Part shown: in pieces, positions 1 through 9,209 of the stretch
How the letters are laid out: each line of letters starts with the position of its first letter
Numbering within the stretch: the first letter of the stretch is position 1
Assembly: GCF_013340205.1 (NCBI RefSeq)
Contig: NZ_BJTG01000004.1
Location: forward strand, 1-64,000
Direction of reading: 5' to 3'
Origin: Anaeromyxobacter diazotrophicus
GTDB lineage: Bacteria; Myxococcota; Myxococcia; Myxococcales; Anaeromyxobacteraceae
Length of the DNA: 64,000 bases
Notes under the pieces: model-generated
What the model was told of the DNA's origin: nothing
The model's input: the letters and a program-made list of their open reading frames with translations, nothing else
The model's database searches: none
Translations under genes and position numbers: made by a program

Positions 1-1
1 C

Positions 2-1023
2 GCCTCGCTCTTCCAGTACCTCGAGCGCGAGCTCCGGCTCACGAGCAGCGCCGCCGCCCGGCGCATGACGGCCGCCGCGCTCGTCCAGCGCTTCCCCGCC
101 GTCGTGGAGCCGCTCCGCGATGGGCGCTGTGCATGTCGGTCGTCTACGAGCTCTCGAAGGCGCTCACCCCTGAGAACGCGAGCGAGGTGCTGCCGCGCTT
201 CTACGGGCTCTCGAAGCGCGAGGCGGAGGCGCTCGTCGCCGAGCTCAGGCCGGTCGCGAACCCGCCGCGGCGCGAGGTGGTCACGGCGCTCGCGCGCACC
301 GCGCCGCCACTGCGCGCGAGCGCGCCCGCGGAGGCGCGCACCGCCTCGCCTGTACCCGAACGGACTTCGCCGGCGAAGTCCGAAAGGGTACAGCCAGACG
401 CAGACCTCTTCTCCGCGCCGGCTCGCCCGCGCGACGAGGTGGTGCCCCTCGACGCCGAGCTCCGCCGCTACCACGTCACCGTCTCGAAGGCGTTCCTCGC
501 CAAGCTCGACGCCGCGAAAGACGCGCTCTCCCACGCCATCCCCGACGGCGACACCGAGGCGGTGCTCACCGCCGCGCTCGACCTCCTCCTCGAGAAGGCC
601 GCCCGCCGGCGCGGCCTCGTGAAGCGGCCGCGGCCGGCGCCTCAGAAGCCCTCCGCTGACCCGCGCCACGTCCCGGCGGCGGTCGCGCGGGAGGTGTGGA
701 AGCGGGACGGCGGCCCCTGCAGCTTCCGCCTGCCGGACGGGAGCGTCTGCGGCTCGACCAAGCGGCTCGGGCTCGACCACATCCGGCCCGTAGCGCTCGG
801 CGGGCGCAGCACCGCCGACAAGCTGAGAGTGGCTTGCTGCGATCACAACTCCCTGCACGCGGAGCACGTCTTCGGCAGGGAGCACATGGAACAGTTCCGG
901 AAGAACGCGGGCCGGAGCGCTCCATCCACCGCCGCTGGCGGAAGCACTTCAGGGGCGTGCGGCGAGGGCGCTGAGGCCGCTGGCTCGACGCGGACGCAGG
1001 GACAGCGCTGTACCGGATCGTGA
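2..1023 (+). pseudogene. HNH endonuclease gene, frameshifted and cut by the left window edge
   Basis: Two adjacent frames each carry a consecutive part of one HNH-endonuclease family. Bases 2-127 read ASLFQYLERELRL, then QRFPAVVEPLRDG. The reading continues one frame over from about 128 (MSVVYELSKALTPENASEVL) to the stop at 1021-1023. Adding one base in the run gggcgctgtgc near 125-129 restores a single frame (RDGRLCMSVV). The C-terminal HNH domain is intact: LDHIRPVALGG, then CCDHNSLHAEHVFG. If translated alone, the downstream part could start at the ATG at 133 and give 296 residues. I remember this family as multi-copy in Anaeromyxobacter. The shift could be a true mutation or a sequencing error in GC-rich DNA. 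Real coding sequence is certain enough; the break is well supported by family logic but not by an alignment. Confidence 0.8.
351..392. repeat. 42-bp palindrome inside the HNH gene
   Basis: The outer arms TGTACCC (351-357) and GGGTACA (386-392) flank a perfect 22-bp palindrome (361-382, centre CGCCGGCG). Only the 3-base steps between the arms fail to pair. It occupies 14 codons without breaking the frame, in the linker between the N-terminal region and the HNH domain. This resembles a palindromic element tolerated inside a gene, or a very stable mRNA hairpin. Confidence 0.75.
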
Positions 1024-1377
1024 GCCGATCTCGCGGACGCCGCAGCGGACGTGGGGGGCGGCGCCTCGCCGGCGTCGCTCGCCGGACGGTGCCGCCCGGC
1101 TCGACGAGGCGGCGACCGCTGGACGCGCGACGACCCGCGCGCGGGCGCAGAGCGGCGGGGGAAACGGCGGGGGGGCCGCTCGCGGAGCCGCACCAGGCGA
1201 GTTGCCTCGAGCTCGACCGCGGCGGGGGACGAGGCCCCGCCCGACAGCCCGAGGAGATCCCGACCCCGACCGCGATCTCGACCCCGACCGTGGAGTCGAC
1301 GGCGACCTCGACCGCGACCCCGACCTCGTCCGCGGCCCCCACGACTGCTACTGCGACGCCGCGAGCGCCGGCCGATG
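1024..1377. other. Gene-free stretch with degenerate hexamer repeats
   Basis: This lies between the convergent HNH gene and motB. Open frames here have arginine/proline-rich or threonine/alanine-rich low-complexity translations and no recognisable domain, so I call no gene. Bases 1261-1335 consist of degenerate 6-base units of the type GACCCC/GACCGC/GATCTC/GACCTC. The same kind of repeat occurs inside two flagellar genes near 7021-7170 and 13363-13410. I see no clear terminator for motB. Confidence 0.6.
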
Positions 1378-2181
1378 TCAGTGCGGCAACGGATCGAGCG
1401 GGGGGGGGTCCTTGCGCGGGCGCGGGGGCGCCTTGAGCTCCAGCTCCACCACCATCTCGACGCGGCGGTTGAGCTCGCGCGCCTCGAGGGTGTCGCCCTG
1501 GGCGATGGGGCGGGTCGAGGCGAAGCCGGTGGCGGAGAGGCGGTGGGGGTCGGCGTGGTGGGCGCGCTCGAGGTAGCTCGCCACCGTCGCGGCGCGGGCC
1601 GCGGACAGCTCCCAGTTGTCGTGGAACCGGTCGCCGGCCACCGGGGTGTCGTCGGTGTGCCCCTCGATCCGGAGCGGGCGCTCGAGCGGGACCACCTCCT
1701 CGGCGATGGCGTCGAGCAGCGGCATGATCTGCGGGCGGAGCGCCGCCTGGCCGGCGTCGAAGAAGTCGGCGGCCGCGAGCCGCACCGTCACGCGCTGGCC
1801 CTCGACCGACACCGTGACCGCGGTCGGGCCCGGACGCTGCATGATGAACGGGCGGACCCGGTTCTCGATCTTGCGGCGGAAGTTCTCGATGGCCGCCCGC
1901 TGCGCCGCCGAGGTGCCGCCTCCGCCGGCGGGCGCCGAGACCACGTCGCCGCCGTCCGACGGCGGCCCGTCGAAGAGCGGGAGCTTGCCGACGCCGCCGG
2001 TGCCGTTCATGTGCAGGGCCCACTTGATCGACTCGGTCGCCTGGGAGAGCCGCTTGTTGTCGACGCGGCTCACCGAGTACATGACGACGAAGAAGGCGAA
2101 GAGCAGGGTGATGAAGTCGGCGTACGAGACCAGCCACCGCTCGTGGTTCTCGTGCTCCTCCTCGTGCTTCTTCTTCGCCAT
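1378..2181 (-). CDS. motB: Flagellar motor stator protein MotB
   Basis: Stator subunit that anchors the MotA/MotB proton channel to peptidoglycan and powers the flagellar motor. The 267-residue protein has a short charged cytoplasmic start. One membrane segment follows at about residues 17-37 (SYADFITLLFAFFVVMYS), with the aspartate of the proton path at its head. A C-terminal OmpA-type peptidoglycan-binding domain contains IEGHTDDTPV and NWELSAARA. A proline-rich tail follows the OmpA domain. It lies 18 bp after motA and is the last gene of the flagellar operon. The length and domain order are normal for the family. Confidence 0.95.
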   Translation of the reverse strand: MAKKKHEEEHENHERWLVSYADFITLLFAFFVVMYSVSRVDNKRLSQATESIKWALHMNGTGGVGKLPLFDGPPSDGGDVVSAPAGGGGTSAAQRAAIENFRRKIENRVRPFIMQRPGPTAVTVSVEGQRVTVRLAAADFFDAGQAALRPQIMPLLDAIAEEVVPLERPLRIEGHTDDTPVAGDRFHDNWELSAARAATVASYLERAHHADPHRLSATGFASTRPIAQGDTLEARELNRRVEMVVELELKAPPRPRKDPPPLDPLPH

Positions 2182-2199
2182 GGCGGTCCCGGGCGCGCG

Positions 2200-2979
2200 C
2201 TAGGCGGCCTTCTTGGCCTCGTCCTTGGGGGGCGGCGGCTCGCCGGTGAGCGCCCGCAGCTTCTCCTCCAGGACGCGCGGGTTGAGCCCCTCCTGGATGG
2301 CGAGCACGCCCTCGGTGATGACCACCTTGCGCTCCATCGCCAGCGCGAGCTTCCGCTTCAGCTTGTTGGCGATCGGGAGGTAGATGAGGTTCGCGGTGGC
2401 GACGCCGTACACCGTCGCCACGAAGGCGACCGCGATGCCGCCGCCGAGCTTGGAGGGGTCGGAGAGGTTCTCCATCACGTGGATGAGCCCCAGCACCGCG
2501 CCGATGATGCCGATCGTGGGCGAGTAGCCGCCGGCCGCCTCCCACACCTTGGCGCCCATCATGTTCTCGCCGTGCTCGGCCTCGATGGAGGCCTCGAGCG
2601 AGGAGCGGGTGACGCTGGCGTCGACGCCGTCCACCACGTACGTCAGGGCCTTCTTGAGGAACGGGTCCTCGATCTCGGCGAGCTTGCCCTCCAGCGCCAG
2701 CACGCCGTCGCGACGGGCCACGCTGGCGAGCTCGACGATCTGCTTCGTGACCGCCGGCAGGTCCTCCTTCTTCTCGGTGAACCCCATCTTGAACATCTTC
2801 AGCCCGCGGACGAAGTCCTTCCTCGGGAAGGACACCATGACCGCGCCGAAGGTGCCGCCGATCACGATGATGGCGGCGGTGTCCTGCATGATGGAGCCGA
2901 CGTGCCCACCCTCCAGCACCTGGCCGAGGAGGATGGCGCCGAAACCGAGGACGAGGCCGGCGACGGTGGTGAGGTCCAT
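2200..2979 (-). CDS. motA: Flagellar motor stator protein MotA
   Basis: Integral membrane stator subunit that, with MotB, conducts ions and pushes on FliG. The 259 residues show the MotA/TolQ/ExbB pattern. Hydrophobic segments lie near residues 3-25 and 33-50, a cytoplasmic loop follows, and the conserved pair of helices around EAAGGYSPTIGIIGAVLGLI and IAVAFVATVYGVATANLIYL lies at about 147-205. The C-terminal tail is charged and lysine-rich. It lies just downstream of flbD (6 bp) and just upstream of motB, in the usual motAB order. Confidence 0.96.
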   Translation of the reverse strand: MDLTTVAGLVLGFGAILLGQVLEGGHVGSIMQDTAAIIVIGGTFGAVMVSFPRKDFVRGLKMFKMGFTEKKEDLPAVTKQIVELASVARRDGVLALEGKLAEIEDPFLKKALTYVVDGVDASVTRSSLEASIEAEHGENMMGAKVWEAAGGYSPTIGIIGAVLGLIHVMENLSDPSKLGGGIAVAFVATVYGVATANLIYLPIANKLKRKLALAMERKVVITEGVLAIQEGLNPRVLEEKLRALTGEPPPPKDEAKKAA

Positions 2980-2985
2980 GAGGCG

Positions 2986-3222
2986 CTACTCCTGCGGCAC
3001 GCCGCGGGGGAAGGGGAGCACGGTGCCGCGCGCCTCGGGGGGGCCGTGGACGCGGCGCTGCCAGGCCGCCATCCGCTCCACCACCTCGCTCACCGGCTCG
3101 AGCACCATGAGCTTCAGGCCGGTGGTGAGGAGGAGCACCGTGTCGGGGGTGGCCTCGGCGGTGAGGATGTGGTCGGCGTTCACGACCAGCTCCTTTCCGT
3201 CGAGCCGCGTGAGCGCGATCAT
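2986..3222 (-). CDS. flbD: FlbD family flagellar protein
   Basis: A 78-residue protein starting MIALTRLDGKELVVNADHI, which is characteristic of the small FlbD family found between flgE and motA in many flagellar operons. The biochemical role of this small family is unclear. It should not be confused with the Caulobacter sigma54 activator of the same name. The ATG at 3220-3222 gives the family-typical N-terminus; longer readings upstream run into flgE DNA and are not credible. Confidence 0.9.
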   Translation of the reverse strand: MIALTRLDGKELVVNADHILTAEATPDTVLLLTTGLKLMVLEPVSEVVERMAAWQRRVHGPPEARGTVLPFPRGVPQE

Positions 3223-3272
3223 CGGCTGGTCCTCCGAGCGTTCATCGTCACGCGCGGCGCGGGCGATAAGGG

Positions 3273-4559
3273 CTAGCGCTTCATCTGGATGAGCTCGGAG
3301 AGGAGCTGGTCCGAGGTGGTGATGGTCTTCGAGTTCGCCTCGAAGGCGCGCTGGGCGGCGATCATCCGCACGAACTGCTCGGCGATGTCGACGTTCGACT
3401 GCTCCAGCGTGCCGGCCGAGATGTAGGCGCGGCCGCCGTCGCCCGCGGCGCCCATCACCGCGTCGCCCGAGCTCGGGGTGAGGGCGTAGAGGTTGCCCCC
3501 GACCCGCTCCAGCTGGTCCGGCGCCGCCACCCGGGCCACGCCCACCTGCCCGAGGGCGCGGGACTGGCCGTTGGTGAAGATGCCCATCACGGTGCCCTTC
3601 TTGTCGATCTGCACCGAGGTGAGCTCGCCCGGCGCGAAGCCGTCCTGGCCGACGAAGGTGGTGGCGCTGGCGCTCGCGAACTGCGTGATGCCGTCGAGCC
3701 CGCTGCCGCCGGCGCCGGTGGGCGTGCCGAAGTTGAAGGCGAGCGCCTGCGGGGCGGTGGCGTTGAGCGGGTTGAAGCTCGACGCCTGGGTCTGCGCGGT
3801 GAGGAGGCCGTTCGAGTCGAAGGTGAGCGTGCCCCCCGCGATCTCCGAGGGCACGCCGGCCGTGCCGCCGGCGACGGCGCTGCCGTCGGTCACGGCGTGC
3901 CACTCCCAGGTGCCGGCGCCGGAGCGGCGGAAGTAGACCTGCGCCTGGTCGGCCTTGCCGAGCGAGTCGTAGATGGTGACGCTGGTCGAGAAGTTGGAGG
4001 TCGCGGCGGGCTGGGTGGGGTCCCACGCCGCCGGGATGACCGCGTCGGACTGGAGGTTTGCCTTGAGGCTGATGGTGGTGGTCGGCTGGGGGGCGGAGCT
4101 GGCGTTGCCCACCTGGAGATCGCCCACCGCGCTCGTGACGTTGCCGGCGGCGTCGGCGCCGTAGCCCTGCACGCGGAGGCCGTCGAGGTTCACCAGGAAC
4201 CCGGTGCGGTCCACCGTGAACTGGCCGGCGCGGGTCACGTAGGTGCCGTTGCGGCCGTCGCCGGTGGTGCCGCGCACCTCGAAGAACCCGCCGCCCTGCA
4301 GCGCGAGGTCGGTCGAGACGCCGGTGTTGGAGAGCGCGCCCTGGGTGATCAGCTTCTGGACCGCCTGCAGGCGCGAGCCGAGGCCGATCTGGCCGGCGCC
4401 GCCGATGACGGTCTGGGCCAGCGCGTCCTCGAAGGCGGCGCGCTCGGCCTTGAAGCCGACGGTGTTGGAGTTGGCGATGTTGTCGCCGATGACGGCCAGC
4501 TCGGTGGAGGCGGAGGCGAGGCCGCTGGTGCCGGAGGCGAGGGAGGTGAGGAGGCTCAT
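3273..4559 (-). CDS. flgE: Flagellar hook protein FlgE
   Basis: Structural subunit of the hook, the flexible joint outside the cell. The 428 residues begin with the rod/hook signature (ELAVIGDNIANSNTVGFKAE), have a variable glycine/serine/threonine-rich middle domain and end with the family C-terminal helix (DIAEQFVRMIAAQRAFEANS). Such proteins have no Sec signal and leave through the flagellar type III apparatus. It is preceded by the scaffold gene flgD and followed by flbD. Its length is close to that of the usual FlgE. Confidence 0.96.
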   Translation of the reverse strand: MSLLTSLASGTSGLASASTELAVIGDNIANSNTVGFKAERAAFEDALAQTVIGGAGQIGLGSRLQAVQKLITQGALSNTGVSTDLALQGGGFFEVRGTTGDGRNGTYVTRAGQFTVDRTGFLVNLDGLRVQGYGADAAGNVTSAVGDLQVGNASSAPQPTTTISLKANLQSDAVIPAAWDPTQPAATSNFSTSVTIYDSLGKADQAQVYFRRSGAGTWEWHAVTDGSAVAGGTAGVPSEIAGGTLTFDSNGLLTAQTQASSFNPLNATAPQALAFNFGTPTGAGGSGLDGITQFASASATTFVGQDGFAPGELTSVQIDKKGTVMGIFTNGQSRALGQVGVARVAAPDQLERVGGNLYALTPSSGDAVMGAAGDGGRAYISAGTLEQSNVDIAEQFVRMIAAQRAFEANSKTITTSDQLLSELIQMKR

Positions 4560-4603
4560 GGCTGCGTTCCTTTCGTGCTCGTGCGCATCTGCCCGCCCGC
4601 GGG

Positions 4604-5269
4604 TCAGGCCTGGGTGATCTCGGAGACGTCGGAGAGCTTCACGTGGTCCTGGCCGATGAGGAGCTCGGCCGCGCCGCCGTCGAAGGTGATGCCGGTGACG
4701 CGGCCCTGACCGCGGGCCTCGACCGCCACGTCCTGGCCCTGCGCGTCGCGGGCCGAGAGCTGGAGGGTGTACTGGCCGGCCGGCAGCGGGGCCCCGGACG
4801 CGTCCCGCCCGTCGAAGCCCAGGTCGAACGTGCCGGCGTCGCGCGCGCCCAGGACCAGGCTGCGCACGGTGCGCCCGCTCGCGTCCTGGACCAGGCAGGT
4901 GACGCTGGCGTTCGCGTCGAGCTTCACGGACAGGCCCGGCGCGGTGGTGCCGTCGAGGGCGACCGAGCTGGTCTTGTAGGAGACGCTCTTCCCGACCAGC
5001 GAGGCGGTGCTGAGCTGGTTGTTGGAGGCGGTGGCGAGGAGGAGCGTGTCGAGCCTGGAGGTGACGTTCTGGAGCTGCTCCAGGCTGGAGAACTGCGCCA
5101 GCTGGGCGATGAACGCCTGGTTGTCGACCGGCTGCAGCGGGTCCTGGTTGGCCAGCTGCGCGGTGAGGAGCTTCAGGAAGTCGTCCTTCCCGAGCACGTT
5201 CTTGGCCGCGGCGCTGGCGCTGTCGCCCTGGGTCGCGCTGGAGCTGCTGGTGACGGCGGTGGTGTCCAT
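4604..5269 (-). CDS. flgD: Flagellar hook assembly scaffold FlgD
   Basis: Hook-cap protein that allows FlgE to polymerise. The 221-residue protein starts at the ATG at 5267-5269 ([11 protein letters not shown]). It shows the FlgD N-terminal signature [20 protein letters not shown] near residues 27-46. A C-terminal Ig-like/FlgD domain follows, with the pattern [13 protein letters not shown]. It lies 11 bp after fliK and 44 bp before flgE, a standard hook-gene cluster. Confidence 0.95.
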   Translation of the reverse strand: MDTTAVTSSSSATQGDSASAAAKNVLGKDDFLKLLTAQLANQDPLQPVDNQAFIAQLAQFSSLEQLQNVTSRLDTLLLATASNNQLSTASLVGKSVSYKTSSVALDGTTAPGLSVKLDANASVTCLVQDASGRTVRSLVLGARDAGTFDLGFDGRDASGAPLPAGQYTLQLSARDAQGQDVAVEARGQGRVTGITFDGGAAELLIGQDHVKLSDVSEITQA

Positions 5270-5280
5270 GGGTGTCCTCG

Positions 5281-6441
5281 CTAGGCCTCGACGTGCACGC
5301 CGCGGTCGCTCCTGGTCGGGGGCGCGCCCCGGCCGGCCGGGGCGGGCGGCGCCGCGGTGGGGCCCTGGCGGGCGTCGGCCGCCTCCTGCCACGCCTCGCG
5401 CCGCTCCTCGAAGCCGCGCCCGCCCTGACCGCCGAGCGAGGCGCCGGCGTCGCGCGCGCCGACCTCGATCGGCGCCAGCTCGAGGCCGTGCCCCGCCAGC
5501 GACCGCGAGAGCTCGCCCGCGTGCGACTCGACCGCGCGCGCGGCGTCGCCGTCCACGCGGAGCAGGACGGCGCCGTCGCGCACCCGCAGGTGCAGCTCGA
5601 TCGCGCCCAGGGCGCCGCCGGCGTCGACCTTGAGGTGGGCCGCGCTGTGCAGCACCGCGCCCTGGACGTCCTGTCCCGCCGGCGCCGCCGGGAGCGGCGC
5701 GGGAGCGGCGGCGGCGGGCGCCGCGGCGCGGCTGGCCGCCCGAGGCTCGGCCAGGGCCGGCGCCGGGGCCGTGAGCTCCGCGCGCGCCGGGGTGGCGACC
5801 TGCTCGGCGCGAGGCGCCTCGCGCTCGCGCGCCTTCTCGCGGGCGGGCGCGGCCTGGGCAGCGCCCTTGCCGGCGGCGTGGACCGGGTCGGCGGGTGCGG
5901 CCGTGCCGGGCGCCGCCAGGGGGCCCTTGGCGGCGGCGCGCGCGGCGAGCCGGCCCACCGCGGCGTCGACGCTCGCGAGCGGGGCCTTCACGCCGGCGGC
6001 GCCGGCCGCGGCGGCGGGCGTGCCGCCCTGCGGCGCGTCGCCGGCCCGGGCCGGAGCGCGGCGGGCGGCGGGGGTGCCCGCCAGCGCAGCGGCGGCCGCT
6101 GTCTGCGCGGCGGTGGGCGCGTCGCCGGCGGCCTTGGGCTCCGCCTCCTTCGGCTCGGCGCGCCGGCCGCGCCGCTCGCCCGCGGGGCCGGTCCGCTCGT
6201 CGCTGACCTCCGCCGCCGGGCGGGCGCGCGCGCCCGGGCCGGCGGCCTGGGCGCCGTGCGCGAAGGCGGCGGCGGCGTGCCCGGCGGCGTCGTCGGCCGA
6301 GAGCGCCCGGCCGAGCGCGGCGCCGAAGGCGGCGTGCCCTTCCTTGGAGCCGCGGCCGGGCTGGGCGGCGCGCGGGTCGCGGGCCGGGGAGGCCTCGCCG
6401 GCCGGCGCGGGGTCGAGGAGCTGCAGCGAGAGCGTCGTCAC
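5281..6441 (-). CDS. fliK: Flagellar hook-length control protein FliK
   Basis: A 386-residue protein with a long alanine/proline-rich, disordered N-terminal region (about 1-255). A compact C-terminal domain follows (about 265-360) with the FliK-type pattern [20 protein letters not shown]. FliK is the molecular ruler that switches secretion from hook to filament substrates. Sequence identity to known FliK proteins is likely low outside the C-terminal domain. The position immediately before flgD and flgE supports the call. It overlaps the upstream MotE-like gene by 4 bp (ATGA). Confidence 0.85.
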   Translation of the reverse strand: MTTLSLQLLDPAPAGEASPARDPRAAQPGRGSKEGHAAFGAALGRALSADDAAGHAAAAFAHGAQAAGPGARARPAAEVSDERTGPAGERRGRRAEPKEAEPKAAGDAPTAAQTAAAAALAGTPAARRAPARAGDAPQGGTPAAAAGAAGVKAPLASVDAAVGRLAARAAAKGPLAAPGTAAPADPVHAAGKGAAQAAPAREKAREREAPRAEQVATPARAELTAPAPALAEPRAASRAAAPAAAAPAPLPAAPAGQDVQGAVLHSAAHLKVDAGGALGAIELHLRVRDGAVLLRVDGDAARAVESHAGELSRSLAGHGLELAPIEVGARDAGASLGGQGGRGFEERREAWQEAADARQGPTAAPPAPAGRGAPPTRSDRGVHVEA

Positions 6442-7265
6442 TTCGTGCCTCCAGCGAGGTTCGAGAACAGTTCGGCGGCCAGCTCCGGCTTCATCTTCTC
6501 GAGCACCGCGGCCGAGTCGCCGGGGCGCATCCGCCGCAGGAGCCCGACCGCCAGCGGCCGGTCGAGGCGCGCGAGCAGCGCCGCCGCCTGGTCCGGCTTC
6601 ATGCTCCTCAAGGTCTTCGCGAGCGCCTGCCCCTCCGCCTCGGCGGGGGCGCCCGGGCGCGGCGGGCCGCTCGGCCGGGCCGCGCCGGCCGCCTTCTCGG
6701 CGGCGGCCTTCTTCACCCGCTCGTCCAGCCGCGCCGTCTCCTCGCGCAGGGCGGCGCGCGCCGCGGCGAGGTCGGCGGTGAGCTTCTCCAGCCGCGCCCG
6801 CTCGCGCGCCAGCGCGGCCAGGTCCTCCTGCCGCTTGTGCGCGGAGGCGCGCAGCTCGTCGCGGAGCGCGGACCCGGTGAGGGCGGGCGGGAGCGTCGGC
6901 GGCTCCGCGATCGGCGGCCGCTGCGGCGCGGACAGCTCGAAAAGCGGCTCCTCCGCCGCCTTGCGCTCGGCGCGCGCCGCGCTCTTGTGCCCCCGCCCCC
7001 TGCCGCCCGCGGTCGGGTGCGACGTCGAGGTCGCAGTCGCAGCCGGGTTCGGGTTCGCGCTCGGGGTGGGGTTCGGGTTCGCCGTCGCGGGCGCGGGCGC
7101 GGGCGCGGTCGCCGTCGCCTTCGGGGTCGAGGTCGCGGTCGAAGTCGAACTCGGGCTCGCGCTCGCGGCCGGCCCCTCGACGACGGGCGCCACCGGCGCC
7201 GCCGGCGCGGCCGGCGCCTCGGGCGCGGCGGCGACGAGCAGCGCCGCGAGGATCAGGCTACCCAC
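6438..7265 (-). CDS. MotE-like flagellar coiled-coil protein
   Basis: A 275-residue protein with a hydrophobic N-terminus ([11 protein letters not shown]), so it is probably exported or membrane-anchored. Three parts follow: a Ser/Thr/Ala/Pro low-complexity stretch (about 35-85) encoded by degenerate hexamer repeats; a coiled coil (about 135-200, rich in A, L, R, E); and a C-terminal MgtE-N-like helical domain ([29 protein letters not shown]). This is the architecture of MotE, a chaperone of motor proteins. The gene sits where fliJ often lies, between fliI and fliK, and no separate fliJ is present. Whether it does the job of FliJ, MotE or both cannot be told from sequence. Confidence 0.75.
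   Translation of the reverse strand: MGSLILAALLVAAAPEAPAAPAAPVAPVVEGPAASASPSSTSTATSTPKATATAPAPAPATANPNPTPSANPNPAATATSTSHPTAGGRGRGHKSAARAERKAAEEPLFELSAPQRPPIAEPPTLPPALTGSALRDELRASAHKRQEDLAALARERARLEKLTADLAAARAALREETARLDERVKKAAAEKAAGAARPSGPPRPGAPAEAEGQALAKTLRSMKPDQAAALLARLDRPLAVGLLRRMRPGDSAAVLEKMKPELAAELFSNLAGGTK
7021..7170. repeat. Degenerate hexamer repeat tract in the MotE-like gene
   Basis: Units of the kind GTCGAG, GTCGCG, GTTCGGG and GCTCGG follow one another with a 6-base period. They encode alternating Ser/Thr/Ala/Pro/Asn on the minus strand. The period of 6 keeps the frame, so slippage would change only linker length. The tract is related in sequence to those at 1261-1335 and 13363-13410. 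Confidence 0.6.
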
Positions 7266-8580
7266 GGGCCACCTCCGCTCCGAGCGCGCGCTTCAGCCCG
7301 GCCAGCATCTCGGGCAGCGCCGTCCGCTCTCCCGGCTCCTGCCGCAGGAAGGCCTGCAGCGCCGGGAGGCAGCGCAGGGCGCGGTCCACGCGGGGGTTGG
7401 AGCCCGCGGCGTAGGCGCCCACCTCGATGAGGTCGGCCGCCTCGCGGTAGGCCGAGAGCGCCTCGCGCGCCTGGCGCGCCAGCTCCCGGTGCGCCGGCTC
7501 CACGATGTCGTTCATGACGCGCGAGATGGAGGCGAGGACGTCCACCGCCGGGAAGTGGCCCGACTCGGCCAGCTTGCGCGAGAGCACCACGTGCCCGTCG
7601 AGCGTCGCCTTGGCGGCGTCGGCGATGGGGTCGGTCTGGTCGTCGCCCTCGGCCAGCACCGAGTAGAAGGCGGTGATGCTGCCCGGGCCGGCGTCGTTGC
7701 CGGCGCGCTCCACCAGGCGCGGCAGGATGGCGAAGGCGGAGGGAGGGTAGCCCTTGGTGGTGGGCGGCTCGCCCGCGGCGAGGCCGATCTCGCGCTGCGC
7801 CTGGGCGATGCGTGAGAGCGAGTCCACCAGCAGCAGCACCCGCTTGCCCTGGGCCCGGAAGTGCTCGGCGAGGGTGGTGGCGACCATGCCGGCGCGGACG
7901 CGCTTGAGCGGCGACTCGTCGCTGGTCGCGACGACCACCACCGCCCGCCGCAGCCCGGCGCCGAGATCGCGCTCGATGAAGTCCCGGACCTCGCGGCCTC
8001 GCTCGCCGACCAGCCCGACCACCACCACGTCGGCGTCGGCCGAGCGCGCCAGCATCCCGAGCAGCACGCTCTTCCCGACGCCCGGGCCGGCCAGGATGGC
8101 GAGGCGCTGCCCCTCGCCGACGGTGAGGCACGCGTCGATGGAGCGGATGCCGAGGCCGAGGGGACGGGTGACGCGGCGCCGCTCCATGGCGGGCGGCGGC
8201 GTGGCGTGGAGGCGGGCGCGCCCGCGCAGCATGGGGGTGGGGCCGCCGTCCATGGGGTGCAGGGCGGCGTCCACCACCCGCCCGAGGAGGCCGTCGCCCA
8301 CCGCGATCTTGTCGGCGGAGGCGCGCGGGACGACCGTGCACCCCTCGCCGATGCCGTGGATGTCGGCGAGCGGCATGAGCCGGGCGGTCTGGCCGAAGAA
8401 GCCCACGACCTCCGCCATCACCGAGGCGCCGTCCACCGCGCGGATCTCGCAGGCCGTCCCCACCGGAACCCGGGGCAGCGCGGCCTCCAGGACGAGGCCG
8501 GCGGCGCGCACCACCGTCCCGGTCAGGGGGAGCGGGTCGGCCTCGGCGATGGCGCGGGTGATGGCGTCCATGGAGAGCAC
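7258..8580 (-). CDS. fliI: Flagellar export ATPase FliI
   Basis: Hexameric ATPase that powers or primes export of flagellar subunits at the cytoplasmic face of the basal body. The 440 residues contain the Walker A loop (LAGPGVGKSVLL, about 163-174), the F1-beta-like signature GERGREVRDFIE and the Walker B/arginine region LLLVDSLSRIAQAQREIGL. The conserved ATPase segment GYPPSAFAILPRLVERAG follows. Length is normal. It overlaps fliH by one base and the MotE-like gene by 8 bases, indicating a tightly coupled operon. Confidence 0.97.
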   Translation of the reverse strand: MLSMDAITRAIAEADPLPLTGTVVRAAGLVLEAALPRVPVGTACEIRAVDGASVMAEVVGFFGQTARLMPLADIHGIGEGCTVVPRASADKIAVGDGLLGRVVDAALHPMDGGPTPMLRGRARLHATPPPAMERRRVTRPLGLGIRSIDACLTVGEGQRLAILAGPGVGKSVLLGMLARSADADVVVVGLVGERGREVRDFIERDLGAGLRRAVVVVATSDESPLKRVRAGMVATTLAEHFRAQGKRVLLLVDSLSRIAQAQREIGLAAGEPPTTKGYPPSAFAILPRLVERAGNDAGPGSITAFYSVLAEGDDQTDPIADAAKATLDGHVVLSRKLAESGHFPAVDVLASISRVMNDIVEPAHRELARQAREALSAYREAADLIEVGAYAAGSNPRVDRALRCLPALQAFLRQEPGERTALPEMLAGLKRALGAEVARG

Positions 8581-9206
8581 TAGGCGGCCCCCTCGCTGGC
8601 GCCGTCCACCGCGCGCCGGACCTCGGCCAGCCGCGTCGAGAGCCGGCCGTCCACCTGCCCGAAGTCGGTGTCCACCACGCAGTCGCCCCGCTCCAGCGCG
8701 GCGTCGGCCAGGAACTCGACCCGGGCCGCGGTGACGCCGTCGAGCGCGGCCCGTCCGGCCTCCGACTGCAAGAGCGCAGCGTCGTCCGGCGCGAGGCGCA
8801 CCGCGATGCGGCGCGACTCGCCGGCGCGGCGGACCGCCGAGCGCACCAGCGCGAACAGCGCCTCCGGGCTCTGCCGCACCTCCAGCTCGAGGATCTTGCG
8901 CGCCACCTGGAACCCGATCTCGATGGCGTCGGCGCGCGCCTGCTCCGCCAGCCGGTCGGCCTGGGCCCGCAGGGTCTCGAGGGCGGCGTTCACCTTCTCC
9001 ATCGCGTCCCGCCGGATCTCCGCCAGCGGCACCTCGACCTCGACCCGCGCGGCCGGGAGCGCGCCGGCGGGAGGGGCGGGCGTCCTCGCGGGGCTCCCCG
9101 CGGCCGGGGCGCGGGCGGCGGCCGCCGGGAAGCGGGCCGGCTCGGCCGAGGGCACCTCGGGCAGGGAGGCGAGGAAGCGGGGGCGGCGGGCGAGGGGGGT
9201 CGTCAT
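8580..9206 (-). CDS. fliH: Flagellar export regulator FliH
   Basis: A 208-residue negative regulator/peripheral stalk of FliI. It has an alanine/proline-rich N-terminus, then a long helical region (about 55-110, with glycine/alanine-spaced heptads such as LRAQADRLAEQARADAIEIG), and the FliH/HrpE-like C-terminal domain (ARKILELEVRQSPEALFALV). Position between fliG and fliI, with near-zero spacing, matches the canonical fliFGHI order. Confidence 0.92.
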   Translation of the reverse strand: MTTPLARRPRFLASLPEVPSAEPARFPAAAARAPAAGSPARTPAPPAGALPAARVEVEVPLAEIRRDAMEKVNAALETLRAQADRLAEQARADAIEIGFQVARKILELEVRQSPEALFALVRSAVRRAGESRRIAVRLAPDDAALLQSEAGRAALDGVTAARVEFLADAALERGDCVVDTDFGQVDGRLSTRLAEVRRAVDGASEGAA

Positions 9207-9209
9207 GGG

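Noticed and set aside
1261-1335. Hexamer repeats as a CRISPR array
   Set aside because: Period is 6 bases with no spacers.
1020-1436. 138-codon plus-strand frame after the HNH gene
   Set aside because: The translation is arginine-rich and then a Thr/Ala/Pro repeat from hexamers; it runs antisense into motB.
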